Shown here one piece after another: positions 33,687 to 42,212 of a DNA stretch of 64,000 bases. Both the position numbers and the translations under genes were made by a program. Source of the stretch: an uncultured Lachnospiraceae bacterium (GTDB lineage: Bacteria > Bacillota > Clostridia > Lachnospirales > Lachnospiraceae); NCBI GenBank assembly GCA_910585465.1, contig CAJUEW010000010.1:45051-109050 (forward strand). Direction: 5' to 3'. The notes under the pieces are model-generated. The model was not told the origin of the DNA. It worked only from the letters and a program-made list of their open reading frames with translations, and searched no databases. Each line of letters begins with the position of its first letter. The first letter of the stretch is position 1.

Positions 33687-35015
33687 TTGTATTTCTCGGA
33701 TTCAGATTTAAAAAAATTAATTATACCATTAATGATTGATCAGCTTCTTCAGACACTGGTGGGAATTGCGGATTCTGTTATGGTAGCCAGTGTGGGGGAG
33801 GCAGCGGTATCGGGCGTGTCGCTGATCGATACGGTTATGACTCTGGTAATATTTACTTCAACGGCTCTTGCAACCGGAGGCGCAGTCGCGGCGGGACAGT
33901 ATATAGGTCAGAAGAGACCGGAGATGGCATGTCAGGTGACCAATGAATTAATTCTGTTTGTATGGAAAGCATTTCTGCTGATCACAATTCTGGGATACCT
34001 GGGAAAAGAATGGATTATTTATGGAATCTTTGGGAAGATTGAGGCGGATGTGGCTTACAACTGTGAAATCTATTTTATGATTGTTTTTGCGTCTGTTCCG
34101 CTGATTGCCCTTTATAATGCGGGAGCCGCTGTTTTCCGGGCCATGGGGGATTCCTCTTTTGTAATGAAAACATCTCTTCTGATGAATGGAATCAATGTGG
34201 GCGGGAACGCGCTTCTTATATATGGGTTCCGTATGGGAATAGCGGGAGTTGCGGTTCCGACTCTGGTATCCCGTCTGGCAGCCTGTGTAGTGGTTCTGGC
34301 AGCACTGAACGATCAGGGGAGAGTGCTTCATATTTTATCTCCCGTTTCTTTTCGGAGCAACCGGAAGCTTTTGAAGAAAATTTTGTACATAGGGATTCCC
34401 AATGCTATGGAAAATTGTATGTTTCAGCTTGGCAAAATTTTGGTTCTCAGTCTTGTGGCCGGATTTGGGACTGCTTCCATTGCGGCCAATGCAGTGGCGA
34501 ATAGTCTGGAGCGTTTTGCGGTTCTTCCGGGGAACGCCGTCGGCGCGGGTATTCTGACAGTGACAGCCCAGTGTATCGGCCTGGGAGATTTTGAACAGAC
34601 AAAATACTATACCAGAAAATTGATGAAAATGACATATTTCTGGATGGGCGTTTTTAATCTGGGCCTTCTCCTTTTACTTCCTGTCATCATAAGAATCTAT
34701 GGGCTTTCAGATGAAGCAAGCGGATATGTCAGAAGCATTATGATTTACCATACCTTCTGTACCATTGCAATCTGGCCCCTGTCGTTTTCTTTTCCATATA
34801 TGCTGCGGGCGGCCGGGGATGTGCATTTTACTATGTTCTGGTCCATTGTTTCCATGTGGATTTTCCGGATTGGATGTTCCTTTGTTCTGGGAAAATGGCT
34901 GGGCTGGGGCGTATTCGGAATCTGGGTTGCCATGACCGTGGACTGGCTGTTCCGCTCGATTTGTTTTACCGCACGGTATATGAGCGGAAAATGGAGGCAT
35001 GGGCCGATTGTATAA
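33687..35015 (+). CDS. MATE family efflux transporter
   Basis: 442-residue transporter with about twelve helices in two halves. Family text includes LKKLIIPLMIDQLLQTLVGIADSVMVASVGEAAVSGVSL and the paired PNAMENCMFQLGKILVLSLV. The start is a TTG at 33687, placed 9 bases after AGGAGAGG; no better in-frame start exists near the SD. It follows the second DeoR gene closely, so it may be controlled with the sugar locus and export a toxic intermediate, which is speculation. It is not closely similar to the MATE protein at 4076. Confidence 0.88.
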   Translation: MYFSDSDLKKLIIPLMIDQLLQTLVGIADSVMVASVGEAAVSGVSLIDTVMTLVIFTSTALATGGAVAAGQYIGQKRPEMACQVTNELILFVWKAFLLITILGYLGKEWIIYGIFGKIEADVAYNCEIYFMIVFASVPLIALYNAGAAVFRAMGDSSFVMKTSLLMNGINVGGNALLIYGFRMGIAGVAVPTLVSRLAACVVVLAALNDQGRVLHILSPVSFRSNRKLLKKILYIGIPNAMENCMFQLGKILVLSLVAGFGTASIAANAVANSLERFAVLPGNAVGAGILTVTAQCIGLGDFEQTKYYTRKLMKMTYFWMGVFNLGLLLLLPVIIRIYGLSDEASGYVRSIMIYHTFCTIAIWPLSFSFPYMLRAAGDVHFTMFWSIVSMWIFRIGCSFVLGKWLGWGVFGIWVAMTVDWLFRSICFTARYMSGKWRHGPIV

Positions 35016-35061
35016 TGGCAGAAGGAGCTTCGGATGGTTGTATTTAAAAATATAAAAAATA

Positions 35062-35074
35062 TTAATATTATACA
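35062..35074 (+). promoter_or_regulatory. Candidate LysR operator, copy 1
   Basis: TTAATATTATACA is identical to the 13-mer at 37401-37413. It ends 14 bp upstream of the -35 of the aminotransferase promoter; the second copy has exactly the same spacing to its own -35 candidate. Confidence 0.55.
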
Positions 35075-35088
35075 TTGAAATAATGAAA

Positions 35089-35117
35089 TTGACTTTCGAT
35101 TACAGCAATGCTACGAT
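35089..35117 (+). promoter_or_regulatory. Promoter of the aminotransferase gene
   Basis: TTGACT (35089-35094), a 17-bp spacer and TACGAT (35112-35117), 32 bp before the start codon. Confidence 0.7.
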
Positions 35118-35149
35118 GGGTACCAGATAGAAAAAGAGAGGAATGCATT

Positions 35150-36328
35150 ATGAATTATAAAACAGCAAAAAGAATGGACAGCCTTCCATTTTCCGGAATC
35201 CGTGCCGTAATGGAGAAAGCTACGAAGATGCAGCAGGCCGGCGAAAGGGTTATTCATATGGAAATCGGGCGTCCGGATTTCGATACGCCGGAAAAAATTA
35301 AAAAAGCAGCCTATGACAGTCTTGCAAAAGGCAATGTGTTTTATACATCCAACTACGGAACTCCTGAGCTTAGAAAAGCGATTGCAGAGTGGGAGCAGGA
35401 AAAGAACCATGTGGCATATGACTCTTCCGAGGTTTTGGTTACGGTTGGCGTAGGAGAGGGGACTTATGCTTCCATGGCAGCTTTCCTTGAAGAGGGAGAT
35501 GAAGTTCTGGTTCCGAATCCGGTATGGCTAAACTATCTTCATGTGCCGTCCTCCCTTGGCGCAAAGCCGGTTACTTATAATCTGAAGGAAGAAAACGACT
35601 ATCAGATAGATATGGAAGAGCTGGAAAGTAAAATTACAGACCGTACAAGGATGATTGTAATTGTTGACCCAAGCAACCCGACCGGGAGTGTATTTTCCAG
35701 GGAAACTCTGGAAAGGCTGGCTGAAATTGCCATCCGCCATGACCTTTTAGTGCTGTCCGATGAAATTTATGAGCAGCTTGTATATGACGGGGCAGAGCAT
35801 ATCAGCATCGCGTCTCTGCCGGGTATGAAGGAACGTACGATCACTCTGAGCGGATGCTCCAAGGCATACTCCATGACCGGATGGAGACTTGGCTATATGT
35901 GTGCTCCTAAGGAAATTATTCAGGCGTGCGTCCGCGTTCATCAGTATACAATTACCTGTGCGTCCTCTTTTGTTCAGGAAGCGGCGGTTACCGCTTTGAA
36001 GGAATGTGATGAAGATGTGGAGGCAATGCGCAGAGAATATCAGAGAAGAAAAGACTATGTGGTGAAAGCGCTGAATGAGATTGACGGCATTAGCTGTAAT
36101 AACCCCAGAGGTGCGTTCTATATCTTTGTAAATATTAAAAAACTGGGCAAAACCTCTATGGAGATGGCAGAGTATCTGCTGGAGACTGCAAAGGTTGCCC
36201 TTGTTCCGGGAAGCGCCTTTGGCGATGGAGGAGAAGGGTACTTGCGTATCTCCTATGCATGCAGCTATGAAGATCTGACAGAGGCATGTGAGCGTATTAA
36301 AGCAGCAGTGGAAGCTTTAAGAAAGTAA
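35150..36328 (+). CDS. PLP-dependent aminotransferase, class I/II
   Basis: 392-residue fold-type I aminotransferase. Visible are MEIGRPDFDTPE at the N-terminus, the PLP-contact Asp and Tyr in LSDEIYEQLVYDG, the Schiff-base Lys in SGCSKAYSMTGWRLGY, and the C-terminal substrate Arg in YLRISYA. The start is the ATG at 35150 with AGAGAGG upstream. It has its own promoter with a candidate LysR site, and the LysR gene follows convergently. Amino-donor specificity is not readable; aspartate, alanine or a substituted glutamate are possible. It may supply a 2-oxo acid to the RraA-like aldolase encoded at 37499. Confidence 0.9.
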   Translation: MNYKTAKRMDSLPFSGIRAVMEKATKMQQAGERVIHMEIGRPDFDTPEKIKKAAYDSLAKGNVFYTSNYGTPELRKAIAEWEQEKNHVAYDSSEVLVTVGVGEGTYASMAAFLEEGDEVLVPNPVWLNYLHVPSSLGAKPVTYNLKEENDYQIDMEELESKITDRTRMIVIVDPSNPTGSVFSRETLERLAEIAIRHDLLVLSDEIYEQLVYDGAEHISIASLPGMKERTITLSGCSKAYSMTGWRLGYMCAPKEIIQACVRVHQYTITCASSFVQEAAVTALKECDEDVEAMRREYQRRKDYVVKALNEIDGISCNNPRGAFYIFVNIKKLGKTSMEMAEYLLETAKVALVPGSAFGDGGEGYLRISYACSYEDLTEACERIKAAVEALRK

Positions 36329-36369
36329 AGCAGACAAAATCCTATACCTTAGTTATAATATTTCCAATG

Positions 36370-36411
36370 GGAAAATGCTCCGCAGGTTATACGGCCTGTG
36401 GGGCATTTTCC
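36370..36411. terminator. Bidirectional terminator-like hairpin between convergent genes
   Basis: GGAAAATGCTCCGCAGG (36370-36386) pairs with CCTGTGGGGCATTTTCC (36395-36411) almost completely. It sits between the aminotransferase stop and the LysR stop, but the T-tracts are weak. Confidence 0.6.
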
Positions 36412-36413
36412 GC

Positions 36414-37346
36414 TCAGACGGAAGCATCCGGTCCTCCCCATATTTCCCCAATCCGGATCTGGAAGCTGCGTTTCTGCAGATATGCATCCAGGGACTGTTC
36501 AAAAAAGCAGACAGCATGCATACTGGTCAGCTTCGGATATTTGTGCTTGATTTTATAGCAGACACGATTGGGAGGGACATTCATCAGCTCACTGATATAA
36601 AGAGGGCGGTACTGGGCCAGCTCGGTGATCACAGATTCCGGAGCAATCATCCAATTCAGAGGATTGTTCCAGAGTCGGTTCAGCAGGGTAATGGTATCGG
36701 CAGCAATGTGCGGGCGTGAGGATGATGCCAGCCACCGATCGTGCCAGATCTGGAAATTGTCATCCCAGCTTAAAAACAGCTCCATGGAGGAGTCCAGTTC
36801 ATCCGTATGCACCAGGGGACGGGGAAGCGCAGGCTGCTCAGACTGCACCAGATAAAGCTTTTCCTGGAAAAGCTTCTCAGAGATAATATTTTTATAATGC
36901 AGATGGTGATAGACAAAACCGATATCGATATCGTGGCTGTTTAAGAGACCATACAGCTCAGATGACTGATGGGTCCGGATATTCAGATCCAGCTTTTGAT
37001 TCATTTCCAGAATCTGATTGTACAGAGGCGCCATCAGGGCAAGATTCATACTGTCTGTGCATCCAATCGTCAGAAGCAGCCGATCCTGATTGTGCTGCAG
37101 TGCCCGGGTTTCCTTCCAGAGGGACATCCATCGTTCCGCGATGGAAATAAAGTCCATGCCCTTTGCTGTCAGCTCCACCTGTTTATGTCCCTTCTTGCGG
37201 ATGACCAGCGGAAATCCCAGTTCTTCTTCCAGGGAGCTTAAGCGGTGACTGACAGTGGGCTGGGACAGAAAGAGGAGGTCTGCTGTTTTTGTGATGCTTT
37301 TTGTGCTGACAATTGTAAGGAAGGTTTCAATTTCCGATAGATTCAT
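36414..37346 (-). CDS. LysR-family transcriptional regulator
   Basis: 310-residue regulator. The N-terminal winged helix reads LSEIETFLTIVSTKSITKTADLLFLSQPTVSHRLSSLEEELG, matching the LysR signature, and the C-terminal part (about 90-300) is the periplasmic-binding-like effector domain (LLLTIGCTDSMNLALMAPLY). It is divergent from the RraA/5-oxoprolinase operon and convergent with the aminotransferase gene. Both of those promoters share a 13-mer at equal distance from the -35, which suggests this protein activates both in response to a pathway metabolite. Confidence 0.93.
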   Translation of the reverse strand: MNLSEIETFLTIVSTKSITKTADLLFLSQPTVSHRLSSLEEELGFPLVIRKKGHKQVELTAKGMDFISIAERWMSLWKETRALQHNQDRLLLTIGCTDSMNLALMAPLYNQILEMNQKLDLNIRTHQSSELYGLLNSHDIDIGFVYHHLHYKNIISEKLFQEKLYLVQSEQPALPRPLVHTDELDSSMELFLSWDDNFQIWHDRWLASSSRPHIAADTITLLNRLWNNPLNWMIAPESVITELAQYRPLYISELMNVPPNRVCYKIKHKYPKLTSMHAVCFFEQSLDAYLQKRSFQIRIGEIWGGPDASV

Positions 37347-37400
37347 ATGGGGATCCTTTCTGATGTATTCTGTATATGAACGGTTTAAATATAAAATTAA

Positions 37401-37413
37401 TTAATATTATACA
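37401..37413 (+). promoter_or_regulatory. Candidate LysR operator, copy 2
   Basis: TTAATATTATACA, identical to 35062-35074. On the minus strand it also holds a TATAAT that may be the -10 of the LysR gene itself (ATTGAA 17 bp upstream at 37435-37430), which would allow autoregulation. Confidence 0.5.
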
Positions 37414-37427
37414 GAGAAAATATTCGT

Positions 37428-37456
37428 TTTTCAATAGATATCTTCTATGTTATGAT
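37428..37456 (+). promoter_or_regulatory. Promoter of the RraA/5-oxoprolinase operon
   Basis: TTTTCA (37428-37433), a 17-bp spacer and TATGAT (37451-37456). The poor -35 is consistent with an activator-dependent promoter. Confidence 0.5.
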
Positions 37457-37498
37457 AAAAATATAAAAAGTAAATCCATAAGAAAAGAGGAATTGATT

Positions 37499-38179
37499 AT
37501 GCCAACAGGATGTAGAATCAGAAGAAATTTTGAGAGACCAAAGAGAGAGCTTGTTGAGGCATTCCGCGGATTACCGGTAGCAAATATTGACGACTGTATG
37601 GGAAGAATTGCAGCAGTAGACGCATGTATCTATCCGCTGAATCCCAGCATACGTCTTCTGGGAACAGCATTTACTTTACGTGCTCCTGCCGGTGATAATC
37701 TCATGTTTCATAAAGCGCTGGATATGGCGCAGCCGGGCGATGTTCTTGTACTTGCAAACGGCGGAAGCATGAGCCGTTCTCTGTGCGGAGAGATTATGAG
37801 CAATTATGCAAAAAGCAGAGGTTTGGCAGGCATTATCATTGACGGATGCGTCCGCGACAGCGCTGCGCTCTCCAAAATGGATTTCCCGGTATATGCAAAA
37901 GGCATTACTCCAAACGGACCATATAAGAACGGCCCGGGAGAGATCAATTTCCCGGTATCCTTTGCAGGACAGGTGATTTGTCCGGGCGATATTCTGGTGG
38001 GAGACGCTGACGGTATTCTGGTAATTAAACCAGAGGAGGCGGAAGAACTGGCAGCCAGGGCAAGGGAGGTTCATGTAAAAGAGGCAGGGCAGTTAGATGG
38101 TATCCTTACAGGCAAAGGCTGGCCTCGTCCATGGGTGGATGAAATTTTGGATGAGATCGGTATCGGATACATAGACTAA
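37499..38179 (+). CDS. RraA-family aldolase/decarboxylase-like protein
   Basis: 226-residue protein of the RraA / HMG-CHA aldolase family. The metal-binding Arg-Asp pair is present in GCVRDSAALSK, with the upstream glycine-rich pyruvate loop GDVLVLANGGSMSRSLCGEIM and the ending GDILVGDADGILVI. Members of this fold cleave 4-hydroxy-4-methyl-2-oxoglutarate or 4-carboxy-4-hydroxy-2-oxoadipate to pyruvate, or decarboxylate oxaloacetate; RraA proper inhibits RNase E, which is improbable here. The start is the ATG at 37499 with AAGAGGA upstream. It leads an operon with the 5-oxoprolinase genes, an unusual pairing that suggests a 4-substituted glutamate or pyroglutamate as substrate. Confidence 0.85.
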   Translation: MPTGCRIRRNFERPKRELVEAFRGLPVANIDDCMGRIAAVDACIYPLNPSIRLLGTAFTLRAPAGDNLMFHKALDMAQPGDVLVLANGGSMSRSLCGEIMSNYAKSRGLAGIIIDGCVRDSAALSKMDFPVYAKGITPNGPYKNGPGEINFPVSFAGQVICPGDILVGDADGILVIKPEEAEELAARAREVHVKEAGQLDGILTGKGWPRPWVDEILDEIGIGYID

Positions 38180-38202
38180 AGGGGAATGAAGGGCGGTGAA
38201 GC

Positions 38203-38931
38203 ATGGAAGAAGCAACAATCCGGTATGCCGGAGACAGAGCGATTCTGGCAGAATTTGAAAATGAAATCAGTATAGAAGTAAATTCCAAGGTGCGTTCCTT
38301 AAAATTTTCGCTGGAACAGGAACCATTTCCGGGGATGAAGGAGCTGATCCCTGCTTATCGCGCGCTGCTGATTCAGTATGATCCAATGGTAATAAGAAGC
38401 GCCGGGGTGATCGCGCAGGTGCGGGAACGGCTGGAAAATCTGTCAGAGGTTCGTCTTCCTAAAGCGGTTGTGACAGAGATTCCGGTCATTTATGAACAGG
38501 AATTTGCCGAAGACATTGAAGAGATTGCACGTCTGGAAAATAAATCTGTGGAGGAGATTGTCAGAATTCACAGCCAGAGTGATTACTTCGTGTATATGCT
38601 TGGCTTTGCACCGGGGCATCCTTATACGGCCCGGTTTGAAAATCCGTTCTCTTTTAAAAGGAGAGAAACGCCGCGGGTCAGGATTCCCGGCGGTAGCATA
38701 GTGGTTCAGCTTGCCTTAAGTGATATTATTCCTTTTGACCAGCCCTGCGGATGGAAAATCATCGGTAAGACGCCGATTCTGGCATGTGATTACAGGAAAA
38801 AAAATCCATTTCTTTTAAAAGCAGGACAGTGGATACGCCATATTCCAATCGGAAGGGAAGAATATCTGGATATTAAGCGTCAGGCTGAGCTTGGAGAATA
38901 TATCTGCAGAACCTATGAGAAAGAGGGGTAG
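38203..38931 (+). CDS. pxpB: 5-oxoprolinase subunit PxpB
   Basis: 242-residue protein of the KipI/allophanate hydrolase subunit 1 family. The conserved C-terminal cyclophilin-like part has HSQSDYFVYMLGFAPGHPYT and RKETPRVRIPGGSIV-like text (ETPRVRIPGGS), with IPFDQPCGWKIIGKTP near the end. With PxpA and PxpC it hydrolyses 5-oxoproline to glutamate at the cost of ATP. All three genes follow in order B, C, A with almost no gaps. KipI of Bacillus also inhibits a sporulation kinase, but the complete set favours the metabolic role. Confidence 0.93.
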   Translation: MEEATIRYAGDRAILAEFENEISIEVNSKVRSLKFSLEQEPFPGMKELIPAYRALLIQYDPMVIRSAGVIAQVRERLENLSEVRLPKAVVTEIPVIYEQEFAEDIEEIARLENKSVEEIVRIHSQSDYFVYMLGFAPGHPYTARFENPFSFKRRETPRVRIPGGSIVVQLALSDIIPFDQPCGWKIIGKTPILACDYRKKNPFLLKAGQWIRHIPIGREEYLDIKRQAELGEYICRTYEKEG

Positions 38932-38934
38932 TCC

Positions 38935-39963
38935 ATGGGAATGAGGATTGAAAACGGCGGCATTCTGACCACTGTGCAGGACGGCGGGCGGTTCGGATAT
39001 GAGCAGTTCGGGGTTTCGCCGTCAGGGCCGATGGATATGCGGGCAATGAATATGGCAAATATTCTGGTCGGGAATCCTATGAATGAGTCCTGCCTGGAAA
39101 TGACTATTCTGGGGCCTCAGATCCGGTTTACGAGCAGTGCGGTAATTGCCCTGACCGGGGCAGATATGAAGCCGACAATAAATGGAAGGACTGTGAGCAT
39201 GTACCGGGCGGTTGCCGTACAGTCCGGCGATGTGCTGAAGCTTGGGACAGTGCAGAACGGATGCCGCACCTATCTGGCAGCGGCAGGAGGTCTGGATATA
39301 CCGGAGCTGATGGGAAGTAAATGTACTATGGTCGGAAAAGGGTTCGGAGGCTATGAGGGCAGGAAGCTTCAGAAGGATGATGAGATTGGATTTGTAAAAC
39401 ATGTATCCATGCTTCCGAACATGCAGGCAAGATGTACGTATCCTGATAAATATCAGACCAAAGAGCATGTTCTGAGGGTAATTATGGGACCGCAGGACGA
39501 TATGTTTACAGAAAAAGGAATGAATAGCTTCCTTGGCGGAGCTTACAAGGTTGGGCAGGAGTTCGACCGTATGGGCTATCGTCTGGAAGGCCCTGTCATT
39601 GAACATAAAGAGGACGGCAACATCATCTCAGACGGTGTTGTGACAGGCTCCATCCAGGTGCCGACTTCAGGCAGGCCGATTGTCATGCTGGCAGAGCGTC
39701 AGACCATAGGAGGATATACGAAGATTGCGACGGTGATTACAGTGGATCTTCCGGTGATCGGCCAGTGTAAGGCCGGGGATGTGATTCGTTTCCGGGCTGT
39801 GACGGTCGATGAGGCACAAAAGCTGTATGAGGCCTACTACCGGGAGATGGAGGCGCTTCAGAGGAAGATGGAGACGCTGTCTGCCTGTCTGCCGCCGCGG
39901 AATTTTACAGTAACAATCGGTGAGAGGGTATATCAGGTCCAGGTGGAGGAAAGAGAGGAGTAA
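38935..39963 (+). CDS. pxpC: 5-oxoprolinase subunit PxpC (biotin-dependent-carboxyltransferase-like)
   Basis: 342-residue protein of the KipA/allophanate hydrolase subunit 2 family. Hallmarks are GGILTTVQDGGRFGYEQFGVSPSGPMD at the N-terminus, RVIMGPQDDMFTEKG in the centre and SDGVVTGSIQVPTSGRPIVML with GGYTKIATVI. It starts 3 bp after pxpB with AGAGGGG. It pairs with PxpB to form the ATP-using part of 5-oxoprolinase. A second in-frame ATG at 38941 could also be used. Confidence 0.94.
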   Translation: MGMRIENGGILTTVQDGGRFGYEQFGVSPSGPMDMRAMNMANILVGNPMNESCLEMTILGPQIRFTSSAVIALTGADMKPTINGRTVSMYRAVAVQSGDVLKLGTVQNGCRTYLAAAGGLDIPELMGSKCTMVGKGFGGYEGRKLQKDDEIGFVKHVSMLPNMQARCTYPDKYQTKEHVLRVIMGPQDDMFTEKGMNSFLGGAYKVGQEFDRMGYRLEGPVIEHKEDGNIISDGVVTGSIQVPTSGRPIVMLAERQTIGGYTKIATVITVDLPVIGQCKAGDVIRFRAVTVDEAQKLYEAYYREMEALQRKMETLSACLPPRNFTVTIGERVYQVQVEEREE

Positions 39964-39966
39964 GAA

Positions 39967-40725
39967 ATGTATCAGGTGGATTTGAACAGCGATATGGGAG
40001 AAAGCTTCGGCGTATATCAGCTGGGCGGTGATGCGGAGGTGATTCAGTACGTAACCTCGGCCAATGTGGCATGCGGCTTCCACGCGGGAGATCCGATGGT
40101 TATGGATAAGACCGTGAAGCTGGCAAAGCAAAACGGCGTGGCAGTCGGCGCCCATCCGGGATATCCGGATCTTCAGGGCTTCGGAAGAAGAAAGATGGTG
40201 TTGTCTCCACAGGAAATCAAAAATGATATGAAATATCAGATCGGTGCCCTGTGGGCGTTCGTAAAAAGCGAAGGCAGAAAGCTTCAGCATGTGGCTCCCC
40301 ATGGGGCGCTGGGCAATTTATGCCAGTATGACAGGGAAGTATCCCGCGCAATCTGCGAGGCAGTCTATGAGATTGATCCGTCTGTTATGATTTTTTACTG
40401 TGCAGGCTCGGTTTTGGGAGAAGAGGCAGAGAAGCTGGGACTTACCGCAAAGGCGGAAATTTTTGCGGATCGCGCATACATGGATGATCTTTCTTTAGTG
40501 CCGCGTTCCGTGGACGGCGCTATGATTACGGACGAGGAGTTTGCGATTGCGCGCTGTGTCCGGATGATTAAGGAGGGGAAGGTAACGGCTCTTAGCGGCA
40601 GGGAGCTGAATATTAAGGGCGATACGCTCTGCGTCCATGGGGACGGCCCGAAAGCGTTGTCCTTTGTGAAAAAAATTCGTGAGACCTTTGAAAAGGAAGG
40701 GATCCTGATTACAAACTTTCAATAA
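39967..40725 (+). CDS. pxpA: 5-oxoprolinase subunit PxpA (LamB/YcsF family)
   Basis: 252-residue protein with the YcsF signature VDLNSDMGESFG at the N-terminus, SANVACGFHAGDP, and GVAVGAHPGYPDLQGFGRR, followed by the hydrolase-like ending CVHGDGPKALSFVKKIR. PxpA acts with PxpB and PxpC to open the 5-oxoproline ring. The gene starts 3 bp after pxpC and is followed by a terminator, so the operon is rraA-like, pxpB, pxpC, pxpA. The product glutamate could be deaminated by the dehydrogenase encoded next. Confidence 0.95.
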   Translation: MYQVDLNSDMGESFGVYQLGGDAEVIQYVTSANVACGFHAGDPMVMDKTVKLAKQNGVAVGAHPGYPDLQGFGRRKMVLSPQEIKNDMKYQIGALWAFVKSEGRKLQHVAPHGALGNLCQYDREVSRAICEAVYEIDPSVMIFYCAGSVLGEEAEKLGLTAKAEIFADRAYMDDLSLVPRSVDGAMITDEEFAIARCVRMIKEGKVTALSGRELNIKGDTLCVHGDGPKALSFVKKIRETFEKEGILITNFQ

Positions 40726-40740
40726 AAATGTGCAAAGGGC

Positions 40741-40777
40741 TGGGAAACCCCTTTACAGGGCGGTTCCCATCATTTTT
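40741..40777 (+). terminator. Terminator of the pxp operon
   Basis: TGGGAAACC (40741-40749) pairs with GGTTCCCA (40762-40769), an inner CCC/GGG pair extends it, and TCATTTTT follows. Confidence 0.7.
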
Positions 40778-40805
40778 AGCTAATAATATAGAAAAAATAA
40801 ATAAA

Positions 40806-40834
40806 AATAATATTTAATATTTAAAAATATTATT
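40806..40834 (+). promoter_or_regulatory. Perfect inverted repeat before the glutamate dehydrogenase gene
   Basis: AATAATATTT (40806-40815) and AAATATTATT (40825-40834) flank a 9-bp spacer, 23 bp before the start codon. It could be an operator or an AU-rich leader stem. I see no convincing -35/-10 pair for this gene. Confidence 0.4.
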
Positions 40835-40856
40835 TATATTTAAGGAGGATAAGAAA

Positions 40857-42125
40857 TTGGCAAAAGAAGGTTATAATCCATACGAAAATATGTTAAGTGT
40901 ATTGGACCAGGCTGCCGCAAAGCTGGGGCTTAAGAGAAGCGAATATGAGACACTTCGTTATCCGGAGAGAGAGCTGACGGTATCGATTCCGATCAAGATG
41001 GACAATGGGGAGCTAAGAGTTTTCGAGGGATACCGGGTACAGCATAACAGCTCCAGGGGACCTTATAAGGGAGGTATCCGTTATCACCAGGATTCCAATC
41101 TGGATGAGGTAAAAGCGCTGTCTGCATGGATGTCCTTTAAGTGCGCAGTTGTAAATATTCCCTATGGAGGGGCAAAAGGCGGAATTAAGGTAGATCCAAG
41201 AGAGCTGTCCAGAGATGAGCTGATCCGCCTGACCAGAAGATATACGACGAGAATCCTTCCGATTATTGGTCCCGACCAGGATATTCCGGCGCCCGACGTA
41301 AATACCAACGGCGAGGTTATGGGCTGGATTATGGATACCTACAGTATGTTTAAGGGACATTCCGTACCAGGGGTAGTCACAGGTAAGCCGATTGAACTGG
41401 GAGGCTCCATCGGAAGAACCGAGGCCACGGGCCGGGGCGTGACGATCATCACTTATCAATGTCTGAAGAAGGCCGGACTGAATCCGGACGAGCAGGCTTA
41501 TGCCATTCAGGGTATGGGTAATGTAGGAGGGACTGCGGCAAAAATTTTCTATGAGACTGGTAAAAAGATTGTGGCAGTCGGCGACTGGTCCGGCGGAGTT
41601 TATAAAGAGGACGGCCTGAACATTTTGGAAATCAGCGAATATCTGGCTGATCGCAGCCATTGTCTGAAGGAGTATAAAGCAGAGGGGGTAAGCTATCTGA
41701 CCAATGACGAGCTTTTGACCTGTAAATGCGATGTTCTGATTCCGGCAGCCTTGGAAAATCAGATTACTGCTGACAATGCAGAACGGATTCAGGCAAAGAT
41801 TATTATTGAAGCAGCCAACGGGCCGACTACGGTGGAGGCAGACGAGATACTGAACAGAAAAGGAATCATGGTTGTACCGGATATTCTGGCAAATGCAGGC
41901 GGCGTAGTTGTATCTTATTTTGAGTGGGTACAGAATATTCAGAGTATGGCATGGGATCTGGATGAGGTAAATAAACGTCTGGAGAAAATCATGCTCAAAG
42001 GGTATGATGAGGTAGAGAGGATGGCGGAAAAGGGCGGCTCCATGCGTATGGGCGCTTATATGGTTGCCATTAACCGTATTGTGACTGCGGGTAAACTGCG
42101 CGGCGGCCCTATTTCCATGGCATAA
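40857..42125 (+). CDS. gdhA: Glu/Leu/Phe/Val dehydrogenase (glutamate dehydrogenase-like)
   Basis: 422-residue NAD(P)-dependent amino acid dehydrogenase that interconverts glutamate and 2-oxoglutarate with ammonia. The substrate loop GPYKGGIRYH, the active-site Lys in NIPYGGAKGGI, the Asp in PAPDVNT and the nucleotide fold AIQGMGNVGGTAA are present. Length fits the hexameric small-subunit GDH. The start is a TTG at 40857, 9 bases after AAGGAGG. Its place after the 5-oxoprolinase operon fits use of released glutamate, but a terminator separates them. Specificity for leucine or other residues is not excluded. Confidence 0.92.
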   Translation: MAKEGYNPYENMLSVLDQAAAKLGLKRSEYETLRYPERELTVSIPIKMDNGELRVFEGYRVQHNSSRGPYKGGIRYHQDSNLDEVKALSAWMSFKCAVVNIPYGGAKGGIKVDPRELSRDELIRLTRRYTTRILPIIGPDQDIPAPDVNTNGEVMGWIMDTYSMFKGHSVPGVVTGKPIELGGSIGRTEATGRGVTIITYQCLKKAGLNPDEQAYAIQGMGNVGGTAAKIFYETGKKIVAVGDWSGGVYKEDGLNILEISEYLADRSHCLKEYKAEGVSYLTNDELLTCKCDVLIPAALENQITADNAERIQAKIIIEAANGPTTVEADEILNRKGIMVVPDILANAGGVVVSYFEWVQNIQSMAWDLDEVNKRLEKIMLKGYDEVERMAEKGGSMRMGAYMVAINRIVTAGKLRGGPISMA

Positions 42126-42164
42126 ACGAAGGCGTACATCTTTCATTCATCCATAAAAGTTGAG

Positions 42165-42198
42165 AAAAAGGCGTTGTCTGTAAAGACAGCGCTTTTTT
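42165..42198 (+). terminator. Terminator of gdhA
   Basis: AAAAGGCGTTGTCT and AGACAGCGCTTTTTT form a stem with one bulge, ending in six T. Confidence 0.85.
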
Positions 42199-42212
42199 CG
42201 GATAAAAAAGCA

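Noticed and set aside
38203..40725. Allophanate hydrolase or sporulation-kinase inhibitor function for the pxpB/pxpC pair
   Set aside because: The complete B-C-A set with LamB/YcsF is diagnostic for 5-oxoprolinase, and there is no urea carboxylase or kinA context.
41013..42146. A 377-codon open frame on the minus strand opposite gdhA
   Set aside because: It mirrors the codon pattern of gdhA, has no SD, and its translation is rich in His, Cys, Ile and Arg without any family motif.
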